64,000 bases of DNA from Phymorhynchus buccinoides (GCA_017654935.2 CM065704.1:23189266-23253265), one strand, 5' to 3'; shown: positions 24,857-53,223, numbered from the stretch's first letter. The notes: generated by a model not told the origin, from the letters alone. Made by a program: numbers and translations.

Positions 24857-25335
24857 GCTTCTGGGTGAATGGGACGGGGTCTGGCCAGGCCCCCTTTCTT
24901 AGCTGATCGAAGAGTGCTTCTGGGTGAATGGGACGGGGTCTGGCCAGGCGCCCTTTCTTTAGCTGATCGAAGAGTGCTTCTGGGTGAATGGGACGGGGTC
25001 TGGCCAGGCCGGTGCCCTTTCTTAGCTGATCGAAGAGTGCTTCTGGGTGAATGGGATGGGGTCTGGCCAGGCCCCCTTTCTTAGCTGATCGAAGAGTGCT
25101 TCTGGGTGAATGGGACGGGGTCTGGACAGGCCCCCTTTCTTAGCTGATCGAAGAGTGCTTCTGGGTGAATGGGACGGGGTCTGGCCAGGCCCCCTTTCTT
25201 AGCTGATCTAAGAGTGCTTCTGGGTGAATGGGACGGGGTCTGGCCAGGCGCCCTTTCTTAGCTGATCGGAAGAGTGCTTCTGGGTGAATGGGACGGGGTC
25301 TGGCCAGGCCCCCTTTCTTAGCTGATCGAAGAGTG
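24857..25335. repeat. 59-63-bp minisatellite, 8 copies
   Basis: The unit GCTTCTGGGTGAATGGGACG, GGGTCTGGCCAGGC, CCTTTCTTAGCTGATCGAAGAGT starts at 24857, 24916, 24976, 25039, 25098, 25157, 25216 and 25276. Units differ by a few bases and small indels. The repeat creates open frames but there is no sign of coding use. Confidence 0.95.
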
Positions 25336-25498
25336 GACACGACTGAACAGAAGCGGGTGTTCGCTTGTTTGCTGAAACCAAATCGAAATACGTACGAATG
25401 TCCCACACGAGTCCAAATGGACCGGGAGGACGCTAAACAAATATTCGTCGCTAGTTTGCTTGACAGTGCCACAGGGGCCCTCTTCGGATGATCAAAAT

Positions 25499-25775
25499 CC
25501 GTTTAACGTCCTCCGGTCTGAAACAGATACATATGGGACATTAGTAGATATAGGGTAAGACGGGGTAAAAAAAAGCCCATGGGCGGGTAAGAAGCCCATG
25601 CCAATTATCTCATGAAATGAAGCAAATTTCAGTCATATTTTGCCCATGAGACGAGTGTTAATGTTTAGCTTTTTACCCCGTCTTCACCTAAACATGGTGG
25701 GAATGATCCTGGGGGCAATGCCTGGAGGCAGTGCAACTCCAGGAAAGTCCCGAATTTTTAACGATACAGATGTAT
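25499..25775 (+). mobile_element. SINE-2 split by a MITE-P insertion
   Basis: The left half (TTTAACGTCCTCCGGTCTG to ATTAGTAGATA) and the right half (AACATGGTGGGAATGATCCT to AACGATACAGATGTATGT) form one SINE-2 once 25551-25690 is skipped. Confidence 0.9.
25551..25690. mobile_element. MITE-P copy 5, 140-bp internal deletion, nested in SINE-2
   Basis: TAGGGTAAGACGGGGTAAAA opens and TTTTACCCCGTCTTCACCTA closes the copy; most of the right arm is missing. Uninterrupted SINE-2 copies read GATATAAAGATGG here, so the host site and TA duplication can be read directly. Confidence 0.92.
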
Positions 25776-26145
25776 GTATTTAATACGTTTGTAAAGAGTA
25801 ACCTTTTCGGATTGGCCAACGTGGCTGTTTTATGTGCAAGTGGTAGTTCAGACGGTTGTGGCCAGTCCTCAGTCTGAATAGTATGCAGACATGCTGCTAG
25901 CGGGTTAAAAGATAGCATGGCTCAGTATTGTTGAGCTTTAGATGTTGTTGTACCCACGTCTGCTTCAGGGAAGCTGCTGGGTCTGTCCAAGTTGCTCTTG
26001 AGTCTTTTGTAGTGCCCTCTTTTGTCAAAGAGTCAGCCGTTTCGTTTCCTTGCACATTGCGATGCGATGGAATCTATTGCAGAACGACGGTGTGATTTCA
26101 GCTGAGATAAAAAGCAAGAGCTGATGACATAAAAAACCCAAATAT
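25776..26145. other. Intergenic, nothing recognised
   Basis: No long frame, RNA gene or known repeat is seen between two SINE-2 copies. Confidence 0.4.
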
Positions 26146-26149
26146 GTGA

Positions 26150-26285
26150 CATCTGTGTTGTCACAAATTCGGGACTTTTCTGTGGTTGCACTGCCTCCGG
26201 GCATTGCCTCCAGGATCGTTCCCACCATCTTTATATCTACTAATGTCCCATGTGTCTGTTCCAGACCGGAGGACGTCAAGCAGAT
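26150..26285 (-). mobile_element. SINE-2 fragment
   Basis: GGGACTTTTCTGTGGTTGCA, TGCCTCCAGGATCGTTCCCA and ATATCTACTAATGTCCCATG, then CCGGAGGACGTCAAG, in reverse orientation. Confidence 0.82.
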
Positions 26286-26985
26286 TTTCATGAGGTCGTT
26301 CAGGCCAGTACTTCTGCCATGCTGTACGGCCTGCAGGGCAGACAAGGCATCAGCGAGGAAGACGACGTTGTCGGGGAGGTCTGCGGGTTGAACTTGATGT
26401 GGGCTGTTGCTGTTTTCAAGGCCTCCAACTCAGTTTTTAATTCGTTGAGTAGAGGCCAGTGGCAAGGCAAACCCTGTCTTCTCTGCCATCTGGGATTGCA
26501 TATGTAATACAGCGGCCCCCATCATTTTGTACTGCATCTTCGGCAGAACCATCGTATACATGTATACGTGTGTCCAGGTTTCCCGTGGGAAGATGGTCTG
26601 AAGGTGTTCCATAGTGTGGGCTTTCTTTGCAGGGTCGGTCTCTGTTTTTTTTTAGAAGATTCACGGAATCTTACATTGAATGGAGGGGAAAGGTCTTTCA
26701 CTCCACGGTGGAGCAACATGACATGTTTGGGGAATCTCTTTGGCGTCATGGTCAAGGATGTCCGTTCCTTAGTTTGGCTGGGACAGTCGTTGTTTCATGG
26801 AAGGGAAAAAATAACACCACAATGGATATCATAATTATTAGAATCAGTTGTTGCAACGTGAGCACCTGGCATGTTAACATTTGAATGGAGGGACCTAGAA
26901 CACTCAAAGTTTGCATGCGCATAGGTACTTAGGATATCTATGCCAGGTTAAAAAATGAAGGTCATTGGTCAAAGGTCAAGGTCAC
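26286..26985. other. Intergenic, nothing recognised
   Basis: Short frames only; a (AAGGTCA)-rich stretch lies at 26958-26983. Confidence 0.4.
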
Positions 26986-27190
26986 TGGAGCCGAAAATGC
27001 TGCCGAGCACCTGGGTAATATAACTCTCTATTTTACCTTATGAAATAACGGTTCGTTACCAACTGCAAGGCGAAGCACTGCAGCCGAAAATGCTGCCGAG
27101 CACCTGGGTAATATAACTCTCTATTTTACCTTTATGAAATAACAGTTCGTTACCAACTGCAAGGCGAAGCACTGCAGCCGAAAATGCTTC
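26986..27190. repeat. Two-copy ~95-bp tandem repeat
   Basis: The unit AGCCGAAAATGCTGCCGAGC to GCAAGGCGAAGCACTGC occurs at about 26988 and 27081; a third partial start follows at 27175. Confidence 0.9.
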
Positions 27191-27627
27191 TGCGCGGCTG
27201 GTGATCTAGCGTCTTAACGCTCTAGTTTAGTTAGAATTTAAAGACAGATTAATCTGATACATATTTATCAAAATTGGCACACTCCTTTGGAAAGTAAAAA
27301 ATTCTAGTTATCATTTTCTTCTTCTTTTTTTCTTCATTAAAGAACATAACGGAACCTGAAAGAAAGTATTTTAATCTTACGCAATAAATGGTACCGGGAT
27401 ACATTTATTAGATTTAGAAATGTGTGCAACGTTTTAGGTTTACATGCAAAATAATGGGTGGTTTGAGAACAAATGAGTGCAAAGCTTGTTTTGCTGGGGT
27501 AAATAATCATAGCATGAAGCTCTTTTTGTCTCAGTGTACAATGTATACAGTAAAACCTCCCTAAGAAGACCTTCCCTAAAATGACTCCCTCCGAATTGTG
27601 ACCCTAAAATTTTTCTGGTGAAAATGA

Positions 27628-27815
27628 TGTTTTACGTCCTCTCAGTCATAGACACATATGGGACATTTGTAAATACAAAGATGTTGGGAACAATACTGGG
27701 TGCAATGCCCGGAGACAGTGCAACACCAGTAAAGTCCCGAGTTTTTAACATTATAGATAGGTGTAGCGGTAACCATGCCTCAGTGAAACCTCATCGGGCA
27801 TGGTACCGCCACAGT
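27628..27815 (+). mobile_element. SINE-2 inside MITE-A
   Basis: GTTTTACGTCCTCTCAGTC to CATGGTACCGCCACAG, the same block order as 4826-5040. Confidence 0.85.
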
Positions 27816-27892
27816 TGATTCTTCAAAGTTAATAAAAAAATTCTGATGCCCCCCACCCCTTATATCTGGACTACTGAGTGTCCACCTCCCTA

Positions 27893-28464
27893 TTAAAGGT
27901 GGACTCTGATGGATGAGTTTTTGCAAGAAACACGTCGAGATCACCAGAAAGACAGCCTTTTCACGGATCGGAACACTCACTTTGCTCTGGTTTCCTAGAA
28001 ATCAAACAGTCAAAAGGGCAATTCCTCCTTGGCGGAGATGCCGGAGAGTGTAGCCATTTTGGATGGGGTGGGTGAAGGTCACTCATTGTGGTTGAAGCGT
28101 TTTCTTTTTTTGTAGTGCAGTAAAAAAAAAATTGGAGCTGTTTCCTTTGTTGTGAGCAAAACTCCTTTAGATAATCTGTATAAAATTTTAAAAAAGAAAA
28201 GAAAAAAGGCTTGTATTGCAAAAAATTTGTACAAACGATTTGGTCTAAACTCAGGCGGCCATTAAAAAAAGTGACGGCACACGCCTTCTCTTTGGGTTAA
28301 AGAATTTGACTTCCAGCACCTCCGCCAAGGAGGAATCGCCGATTTGACAGTCTGATTTCTTGGAAACCAGAGCAAAGTGAGTGTTGCGATCTCTGTAAAG
28401 GATGTTTTCCTGGTGATCTCGATGTGTTTCTTGCAAAAACTCATCCGCCAGGGCGCCTCTTTAA
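27893..28464. mobile_element. MITE-T copy 3 (TTAA-flanked)
   Basis: Both TIRs are present (TTTTTGCAAGAAACACGTCG at the left, its inverse at the right) with TTAA at 27893-27896 and 28461-28464. Confidence 0.9.
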
Positions 28465-28545
28465 GACCTTTTGGGGGCAGATTTTTTAAGGTCTTAATAG
28501 GGAGGTTCCACAGCCAACATTTAGAAACATTTACAAATGACTGTT

Positions 28546-28791
28546 TTAACCCTTTCACCGCCAGCCATTTTTCAGCAAAAAATGTCCATTCATTTTACCT
28601 GGGTAGAGAAAAAAAATCATCTGCAATATTGGAAATTGCTCTGTGACATGCATAAAGTAAGGTCTATCCCTACCTCCCAAAATGAAGAAAATAGGGTCTT
28701 TGGATAACAGGCCCTGATTTGATGCCCTTTAGTAACATGGGTGTTAAACCATTGTGGTGCATAAATGCGACATTGGCGGTGAAAGGGTTAA
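28546..28791. mobile_element. MITE-C copy 1 (246 bp, TTAA ends)
   Basis: TTAACCCTTTCACCGCCAGC opens and GGCGGTGAAAGGGTTAA closes it. The interior includes AAAATAGGGTCTTTGGATAA. A second copy of identical length lies at 41300-41545. Confidence 0.88.
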
Positions 28792-30828
28792 ATGCGATAA
28801 TGTCCCATAGCAGCAAGACAAGACAAGGCTATTGGGAATGTGTGTATGTGTGTGTGTGTGTGAGAGAGAGAGAGTGCAAGTGCTTGTGTGTGTTTGTCTG
28901 GGTGTGTATTTTTTTAAATATCACACATCACATTACACAAAACGAATATGAAAGATACCAGTTTTATTGTCACAAAAAGAAAAGCTCCTAAAGATCTGGT
29001 GTCGCTAAGGGATTTTGTTTCTATTTAAAATCGAAATGCACAAATCAGGTCCATCAGAAATAGTGTTCATCTTTATTTACACACAGAAAAACTAGTACAC
29101 ACTATAAATAGTTCCCTGTTATGTAACCAAACAGGTACATGCACAAAACTCACACCAAATTCAAGCGAGTCGGAAGAAGGGGAAAAAAAAAGACACCTAC
29201 TTTTTTTAGTTCAATAGTTCATAAAATGCAAGCTCAATTCCTATAAAATTCAAGTTCTTGATGCACACCTGACGAAAAAGGGTGTGGCTGTGAGTTGGGA
29301 CGTGGAATGAGCGGCATGGGAGCAGCACCACTTTCTGGCCGAAAAGACGGGACAGCAAAACAACAACAAAAGTTCTCGATGCAGTTCTTGAAGTGGAAAC
29401 GAGGCATCAACTACATAATTATCTTTCATTTCATTGCATAGGGAAGAACTTATAAAACCGCCAACAGCATTTTAAAAACAAATGATACTGTGTTTCTTTA
29501 TTTTCTAAGTACTTCTGTGAACAAAAGCAACGGACACATTCTCTTGTCCACTCGAATTAAAATTCCGTTCTCCTGCTTTACTTGATTCCTGTTTGTTTGT
29601 TAATACTGCACGCATCCTCTCCTCACACACATACACACACAAAGAACAACAGAAGGAAACAACACGGCATCAATATTCTACATCATTCCATGAAACATGT
29701 ATTGGTCTGAAATCTATAACAACGAAAACCCACCCACCTCCAAAAAAAAAGAATGTGAAAAAAGTATAAAAAATTGAAAAAAAGAAAGAAAAGGATACTC
29801 ACTTCAAGTCAAGGTGACATCAATTTCAACAGAACATCATTAAATATTTTGTATAAAACCCTCTTACTTCCATTTACAGCATAATCACTTTAATTCGAAA
29901 AAATAAATAACCTACATAACATTGCCTAATACAGCAAACTCTATATTAAAACGTGGTTCATTTTCTTTAACTGGTAACACAGCGTGCAGCAAGAACAACA
30001 AATTCCTTTAAGTTTTTCATTAAAAAAGACTAGCCCGAAACAAGAACAGTCTGTTTTCAGACTGCTTCTACCTTTTCTGTGTGTTAGACAATAATCACAT
30101 ACTTCATACTTGAACTGGAAACTTGAATGTCAAGCAAATGAGGCATGTGTATTAGTGTGTATTAAGCAACCATGAGCAAAGTGAGCAATTCACTTGAAAA
30201 TTGTCCACAAATGATATGATGGGCGTCTGTGTTTTTTGTTTAGTCTTAATTACTTCATACTTGACTGATCTTTAGCTGATCTAAAGTTCATATATACTGA
30301 ACGGCAGAAAATGTCCTCACACTTCACAACAATGCAGCTTTCATTATTCTGACAGTATCACAGTCTGCATCTTTCACAGTACAACACAGCCAACAAGCAA
30401 CATCATTATGCACTAACCAACAATTAAAAACAACTGCAAGCAGGATATTTGAGATCTTAAAAAAAAGGTACTGTCCAACTGCAATTCACTAAATTTGGCA
30501 CAATAAACAATGTTGTAATAAAAAAAGTAATAATGCATTCTGGGATGGTAGAATCGTAGAAACGCATACCCAAAAGAAATTAATGATAAACTTGTATAAC
30601 CCTAATGTCGACACAGACATTGACTTAAAAGTATCAGCAAACCACATGCGGAAAAGAAAGGAAAAAGTTTTAAAATGCAGCTTTGGGGTGCTGGCTTACT
30701 GCTTAGTATGACGGATAAAAAGAAACAAATTTACTTAAACCTTAAAAAAACTATAAAAAAATAACTTAACAATAAGTCAATTAGAGAACATTGGTCAAAC
30801 GTACATACTTGCAAAAAACATACCGCAC
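28792..30828. other. AT-rich region downstream of GOT1; candidate 3' UTR end
   Basis: A small GT/GA tract lies at 28840-28874. From about 29070 to 30828 the DNA is AT-rich and free of repeats recognised elsewhere in the window, as expected for a long 3' UTR or plain spacer. AATAAA on the minus strand (TTTATT) lies at 29072-29077 and near 29494; either could end a GOT1 transcript. This is inference only. Confidence 0.35.
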
Positions 30829-30937
30829 GCACCATAAAAAATACATATGCAGCACATTCAAACGCAACAGTAACATTTTCATCAAAAAAATGATTGGATT
30901 GCTCATTTTAAGGGGAAAAAGCAACACACACACATAT
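30829..30937. repeat. Left flanking direct repeat of the 186-bp array
   Basis: GCACCATAAAAAATACATAT, GCAGCACATTCAAACGCAAC and ATTGGATTGCTCATTTTAAG recur with few changes at 32781-32882 on the other side of the array. Confidence 0.9.
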
Positions 30938-30944
30938 TTTTTTC

Positions 30945-32755
30945 CCTCTAGGAATGACTAGGGAAAGACCTAAGAAGTAAGATCACATTATGGGACTCTC
31001 TTCTGAGGCATATAAGGCCGTAAGGCGAGAGCCTGTGGCTTTACTTGGCGATGCGCTTGTTGATAGGGACAGGCGTGGCCGGTGCATCTCTGGGTCCCAT
31101 CAACACCGGGTGTTTCTATTTCATTCCTTTTTCCCTCTTGGGATGACTAGGGACCTAAGAAGTAAGATCACATTATGGGACTCTCTTCTGAGGCATATAA
31201 GGCCGTAAGGCGAGAGCCTGTGGCTTTACTTGGCGATGCGCGTGTTGATAGGGACAGGCGTGGCCGGTGCATCTCTGGGTCCATCATCAACACCGGGTGT
31301 TTCTATTTCATTCCTTTTTCCCTCTTGGGATGACTAGGGACCTAAGAAATAAGATCACATTCATGGACTCTCTTCTGAGGCATATAAGGCCGTAAGGCGA
31401 GAGCCTGTGGCTTTATTTGGCGATGCGCGTGTTGATAGGGACAGGCGTGGCCGGTGCATCTCTGGGTCCCATCAACACCTTCGGGTGTTTCTATTTCATT
31501 CCTTTTTCCCTCTTGGGATGACTAGGGACCTAAGAAGTAAGATCACATTATGGGACTCTCTTCTGAGGCATATAAGGCCGTAAGGCGAGAGCCTGTGGCT
31601 TTACTTGGCGATGCGCGTGTTGATAGGGACAGGCGTGGCCGGTGCATCTCTGGGTCCCATCAACACCGGGTGTTTCTATTTCATTCCTTTTTCCCTCTTG
31701 GGATGACTAGGGACCTAAGAAATAAGATCACATTCATGGACTCTCTTCTGAGGCATATAAGGCCGTAAGGCGAGAGCCTGTGGCTTTATTTGGCGATGCG
31801 CGTGTTGATAGGGACAGGCGTGGCCGGTGCATCTCTGGGTCCCATCAACACCTTCGGGTGTTTCTATTTCATTTTTTTTTCCCTCTTGGGATGACTAGGG
31901 ACCTAAGAAATAAGATCACATTCATGGACTCTCTTCTGAGGCATATAAGGCCGTAAGGCGAGAGCCTGTGGCTTTATTTGGCGATGCGCGTGTTGATAGG
32001 GACAGGCGTGGCCGGTGCATCTCTGGGTCCCATCAACACCGGGTGTTTCTATTTCATTCCTTTTTCCCTCTTGGGATGACTAGGGACCTAAGAAATAAGA
32101 TCACATTATGGGACTCTCTTCTGAGGCATATAAGGCCGTAAGTCGAGAGCCTGTGGCTTTATTTGGCGATGTGCGTGTTGATAGGGACAGGCGTGGCCGG
32201 TGCATCTCTGGGTCCCATCAACACCGGGTGTTTCTATTTCATTCCTTTTTCCCTCTTGGGATGACTAGGGACCTAAGAAATAAGATCACATTCATGGACT
32301 CTCTTCTGAGGCATATAAGGCCGTAAGTCGAGAGCCTGTGGCTTTATTTAGCGATGCGCGTGTTGATAGGGACAGGCGTGGCCGGTGCATCTCTGGGTCC
32401 CATCAACACCGGGTGTTTCTATTTCATTCCTTTTTCCCTCTTGGGATGACTAGGGACCTAAGAAATAAGAGGCTTCTGAGGCATATAAGACCGTAAAGCG
32501 AGAGCCTGTGGCTTTGTTTAGGGATGGGCTGGCCTCGCCTGTCCTTGGTGGGGGCTGTTGGATGCGTGCTGGTTTCTGAGTGGGAGTAGCTATGTGCCTT
32601 GTATACTTAATGGAATATCCCATGTGTGCCTGCTCCCCAGTAACACAACACAGACTTCCAAGGCTGGAGTAGGACTGCTCTCGTGTTGATAGGGCAGGCA
32701 TGGCTGGTGCATCTCTGGGTCCCATGAGCATCTTCGGGTGTTTCTATTTCATTTA
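30945..32755. repeat. ~186-bp tandem array, nine copies
   Basis: The anchor GACTAGGGA occurs at 30956, 31145, 31332, 31520, 31705, 31893, 32078, 32263 and 32448 (spacing 185-189 bp). Two subtypes occur: one with CATTATGGG and TTTACTTGG, the other with CATTCATGG and TTTATTTGG. The unit carries short stems (AGGCGAGAGCCT with a GAGA loop; ACACCTTCGGGTGT with a UUCG loop in some copies). The last copy is diverged and holds about 150 bp of inserted sequence (32521-32680). The 72-codon frames in it are repeat artefacts. Confidence 0.95.
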
Positions 32756-32780
32756 AAGAAACTTTTTTTAATTTATTAAA

Positions 32781-32885
32781 TGCACCATAAAACACACATA
32801 TGCAGCACATTCAAAGGCAACAGTAACATTTTCATCAAATGATTGGATTGCTCATTTTAAGGGGAAAAGCAACACACAAATATGT
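32781..32885. repeat. Right flanking direct repeat of the 186-bp array
   Basis: Second copy of the segment at 30829-30937, about 1.95 kb away in the same orientation. Confidence 0.9.
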
Positions 32886-33115
32886 GCAAGGTCACACAAT
32901 ATAAAATGCAATGTAATTTGTCTCTCCAAACAATATGATCCCGTTTATTTTATGACAATAATTAAAAATTCCTTCTTGAAATCAATTCACATTAAAAACG
33001 CACCAATTTGCCCACAAATGTGCTTCCGATTACAGAAATCCTTACATGATGAAACCCACAAAAGCATAACATTTTCATTGAATAAGGTGCCTGTGCAAAG
33101 GTTTTGTACCGTACC

Positions 33116-33682
33116 TTAAACTCACCCTGACGGATGAGTTTTTGCAAGAAACACGTCAAGATCACCAGAAAGACAGCCTTTTCAAGGATCGGAACACTCA
33201 CTTTGCTCTGCTTTCCTAGAAATAAAAAACGTCAAAACGGCGATTCCTCCTTGGCGGAGATGCCGGAGAGAGAAGCCATTTTGGATGGGGTGGGTGGAGG
33301 CAACTTGTTGTGGTTGAAGCTTTTTTCTTCTTTGTTGTGCAGTAGAGAAAAAAAATTGGAGCTATTTCCTTTGTTGTGAGCGAAACTCTTTTAGGTAAAC
33401 TGTATAAAATTTAAATAATAAATAAATAAAAAGGCTTGTATTGTGAACATTTTGTGCAAACAATTTGGTCTAAACTCAGGCGGCCCATTAGAAAAGAGAA
33501 GAAGAGTATGCCTTCTCTTTCACAGAAGAATTTTACTTCCAGCACCTCCGCCAAGGAGGAATCGCCGATTTGATTTATAGGAAACCAGAGCAAAGTGAGT
33601 GTTGCGATCTCTGTAAAGGGTGTTTTCCTGGTGATCTCGACGTGTTTCTTGCAAAAACTCATCCGTCAGGGTCCACCTTTAA
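33116..33682. mobile_element. MITE-T copy 4 (TTAA-flanked)
   Basis: Left TIR (CACCCTGACGGATGAGTTTT) and right TIR (AAAACTCATCCGTCAGGGTC) with TTAA at 33116-33119 and 33679-33682. It lies in the likely downstream region of GOT1. Confidence 0.9.
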
Positions 33683-34584
33683 GGGCAACTCAACAACTGT
33701 AAACTATCCCGTATTCAGTTTCAATCAACATTTTCTAACCTTTTTTACCCAAACATGTGTAATCATGTAAAGTACTGTAATCATTCGGGTCGACAAAAGA
33801 ACTACATTTACAATGAAATGCCAAGTACAGTAGCGCATTTCAGTGTAACACAAATCAAATGCAATACAAAGTGGATTGCATCCTATTTCAATCTCTCCAA
33901 AACAATGCTTGGATAAGTACAATGTAATTTAAAAAAACTTTACCCTAATTCAACATACATTTGTGTTTTATTAAAAAAAATCTAACTTCCAGATATATAT
34001 AACCACCACCACCACTCATTATTAAGCAAGGTTTGATTGGAAGAAAACCATAATTCAAAGACAAATAACCCCTAGTTGCTTACAGATTTCAACCTCTACA
34101 GAAAGACAAGTTTGGCTGATAGACCAGAGCTAATTCAGATGCAGACATGTGCGCCTCTGGTGCTCAAAACTCACCCATGAAACACTGGGTTTGAGAACAG
34201 TGCCTCACTAAATGTACAATAGTTCGCCTATCCATTTTTTTTTCCTTCTACAAACTGTTTAAAAAATTATAAGTAGAGACCCCCTGAAATACCCCGGAGA
34301 CCCGCTAAAAAATCTACAAGATATATTATAGCAGTAGTAGTAGTAGTAGTAGTGAGTAAGGACAAAACAAGCCGTATGCGCGCCGATTCTGGCCCCTTGA
34401 TTTTGAAGCTAGAATCAACACTGTGGACCTTCAAAATACACATTGCACATACGAAAGAAGAAGAAGAAGAAGAGGAGGAGGAAGACAGCTTTCTCTGCAA
34501 AATAGGGTCCCTAAGTGTTCACTAAGGAAGGAAAGCCACGGATAGATCCAGTCAGCAGACGTTTAGTAGGAAACGAACATTGAA
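33683..34584 (-). other. GOT1 3' flank / probable 3' UTR
   Basis: Follows the GOT1 stop on the minus strand. It holds (TAG)n at 34328-34352 and (GAA/GAG)n at 34456-34483. A minus-strand AATAAA (TTTATT) near 33968 is the first candidate poly(A) signal I see after the stop. Confidence 0.45.
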
Positions 34585-51941
<17,357 letters not shown>

Positions 51942-52222
51942 TTTGTCAGTTGAATGTGCGGACTTTGGGGTCAAGGACGTTGATGTTGTCAAGGACAAGG
52001 TGCCTCGATCTCGCACTTTGCCACATGTTGGCCCTAGCCTGAAGTTTATTTCCGTGAGCCTACGCTAGGCCCTTTTTTTTTTTTACCACTGTACTAGTCT
52101 TATAGCATAGCATAGCATACATATTTTAGCCTTTTGACCTCTAAATTAGTAAATATGTTTTTGATTTTTGTTAGGCTAGGCTTCATTCACTGATGACTAT
52201 TGCCTATCATGCCTAGTAGTAT

Positions 52223-53062
52223 TGTTACGACCCGATACGTATCTTGGCCCAATACGTATCGGGCCGTGGCCCAATAGAGAGTTCCGTATTGGGCCAGACC
52301 AATACGATACACACTGGTGGGCTTGGCCCAACAGCGTGCAAATGAGGTTGTTTTGTATTGGTCCGACCAATACGTTGCGGGCCGGCCCAATAGCGATCAG
52401 GAAGATCGGGAATTCCCAAAACACTTGACGGTTGTTGAAACTTTGTATGAATGTGGTTTGGCTTATGTTTCAGTCTCTTTCTGTGTGTGTGTGTGTGTGT
52501 GTTTTTCCATACATATTTTCTGTCTCTTTTCTATCCTTCTGAGCTCTCTCCCTCAGTCTTGGTTTCTGTGTTTGCCGGTTTCATGAGAAAAAGAATTGCT
52601 GGTTATCTCCTGTATTTCTCCCGATTCTTTCTCATGGCTGAAGTGTGTTTGTTGAAAATTTATGCTGAGAAACTGCATTTTTCTGTGAAAGGAAGGTTTA
52701 TGGCTAGTCACTAAGTTAGTGCCAGCTTTTTATCGTTTTTATTCTTAACGAGAGTGTTTGTGTGTGTAAGGAGAGGGAGGGGCATAAGTAACTCGTGTGC
52801 ACTTTAAACTTTAAACTTTGTGACAACAACTCACAACAACGTTATTCATAGAACCAGATATTCATTGGTTATTCATAGAACCGGATTTTCCCGGAGCAGA
52901 CTTTCGTATTGGGCCGACGGTCCAGCCCGATAGAAAACACACATTTTTTTCTCTATTGGGCCTGGCCTGATAAGGTGTTTCGTATTGGTCTGGCCCAATG
53001 CGGAACTCTACTGTGCCACGGCCCGATATGTATTGGGCCAAGATACGTATCGGGCCGTAACA
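52223..53062. mobile_element. 840-bp long-TIR element built of TATTGGGCC sub-repeats (MITE-R)
   Basis: Opens TGTTACGACCCGATACGTAT and closes ATACGTATCGGGCCGTAACA. TIRs of roughly 200 bp are full of CGTATTGGGCC-type motifs in both orientations. GTAT flanks both ends (52219-52222 and 53063-53066), a possible 4-bp target duplication. The interior holds a GT run and no transposase-like frame. The superfamily is not identified. Confidence 0.8.
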
Positions 53063-53150
53063 GTATCATGCGCCTGTGTGTAAATTTCAGTCAACAAAAA
53101 ATCTTTTGATATTAGGGGGCGTGGTAATATTGCGGAATATTGCCTGTAAG

Positions 53151-53153
<3 letters not shown>

Positions 53154-53223
<70 letters not shown>
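53154..53223. repeat. (TC)n microsatellite
   Basis: Pure TC run. The sequence GGAATA-TGCCT occurs on both sides (GGAATATTGCCTGTA before, GGAATACTGCCTCTA after). Confidence 0.95.

Larger units (their letters stand above)
27546..28512. mobile_element. MITE-A copy split by a SINE-2 and a MITE-T (nested composite)
   Basis: TACAGTAAAACCTCCCTAAG at 27546 and its inverted partner TTAATAGGGAGGTTCCACA at 28512 are the ends of the MITE-A family seen intact at 55945-56108. Between them sit a SINE-2 (27628-27815) and a complete MITE-T (27893-28464). Confidence 0.78.

Noticed and set aside
24857..25335. CRISPR-like array (regular repeats)
   Set aside because: The repeats are contiguous with no unique spacers, and the genome is eukaryotic.
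30990..32326. Three 72-codon frames with nearly identical sequence, like a gene family
   Set aside because: They are the ~186-bp tandem unit read in one frame; indels shift the frame in other units and there is no domain.
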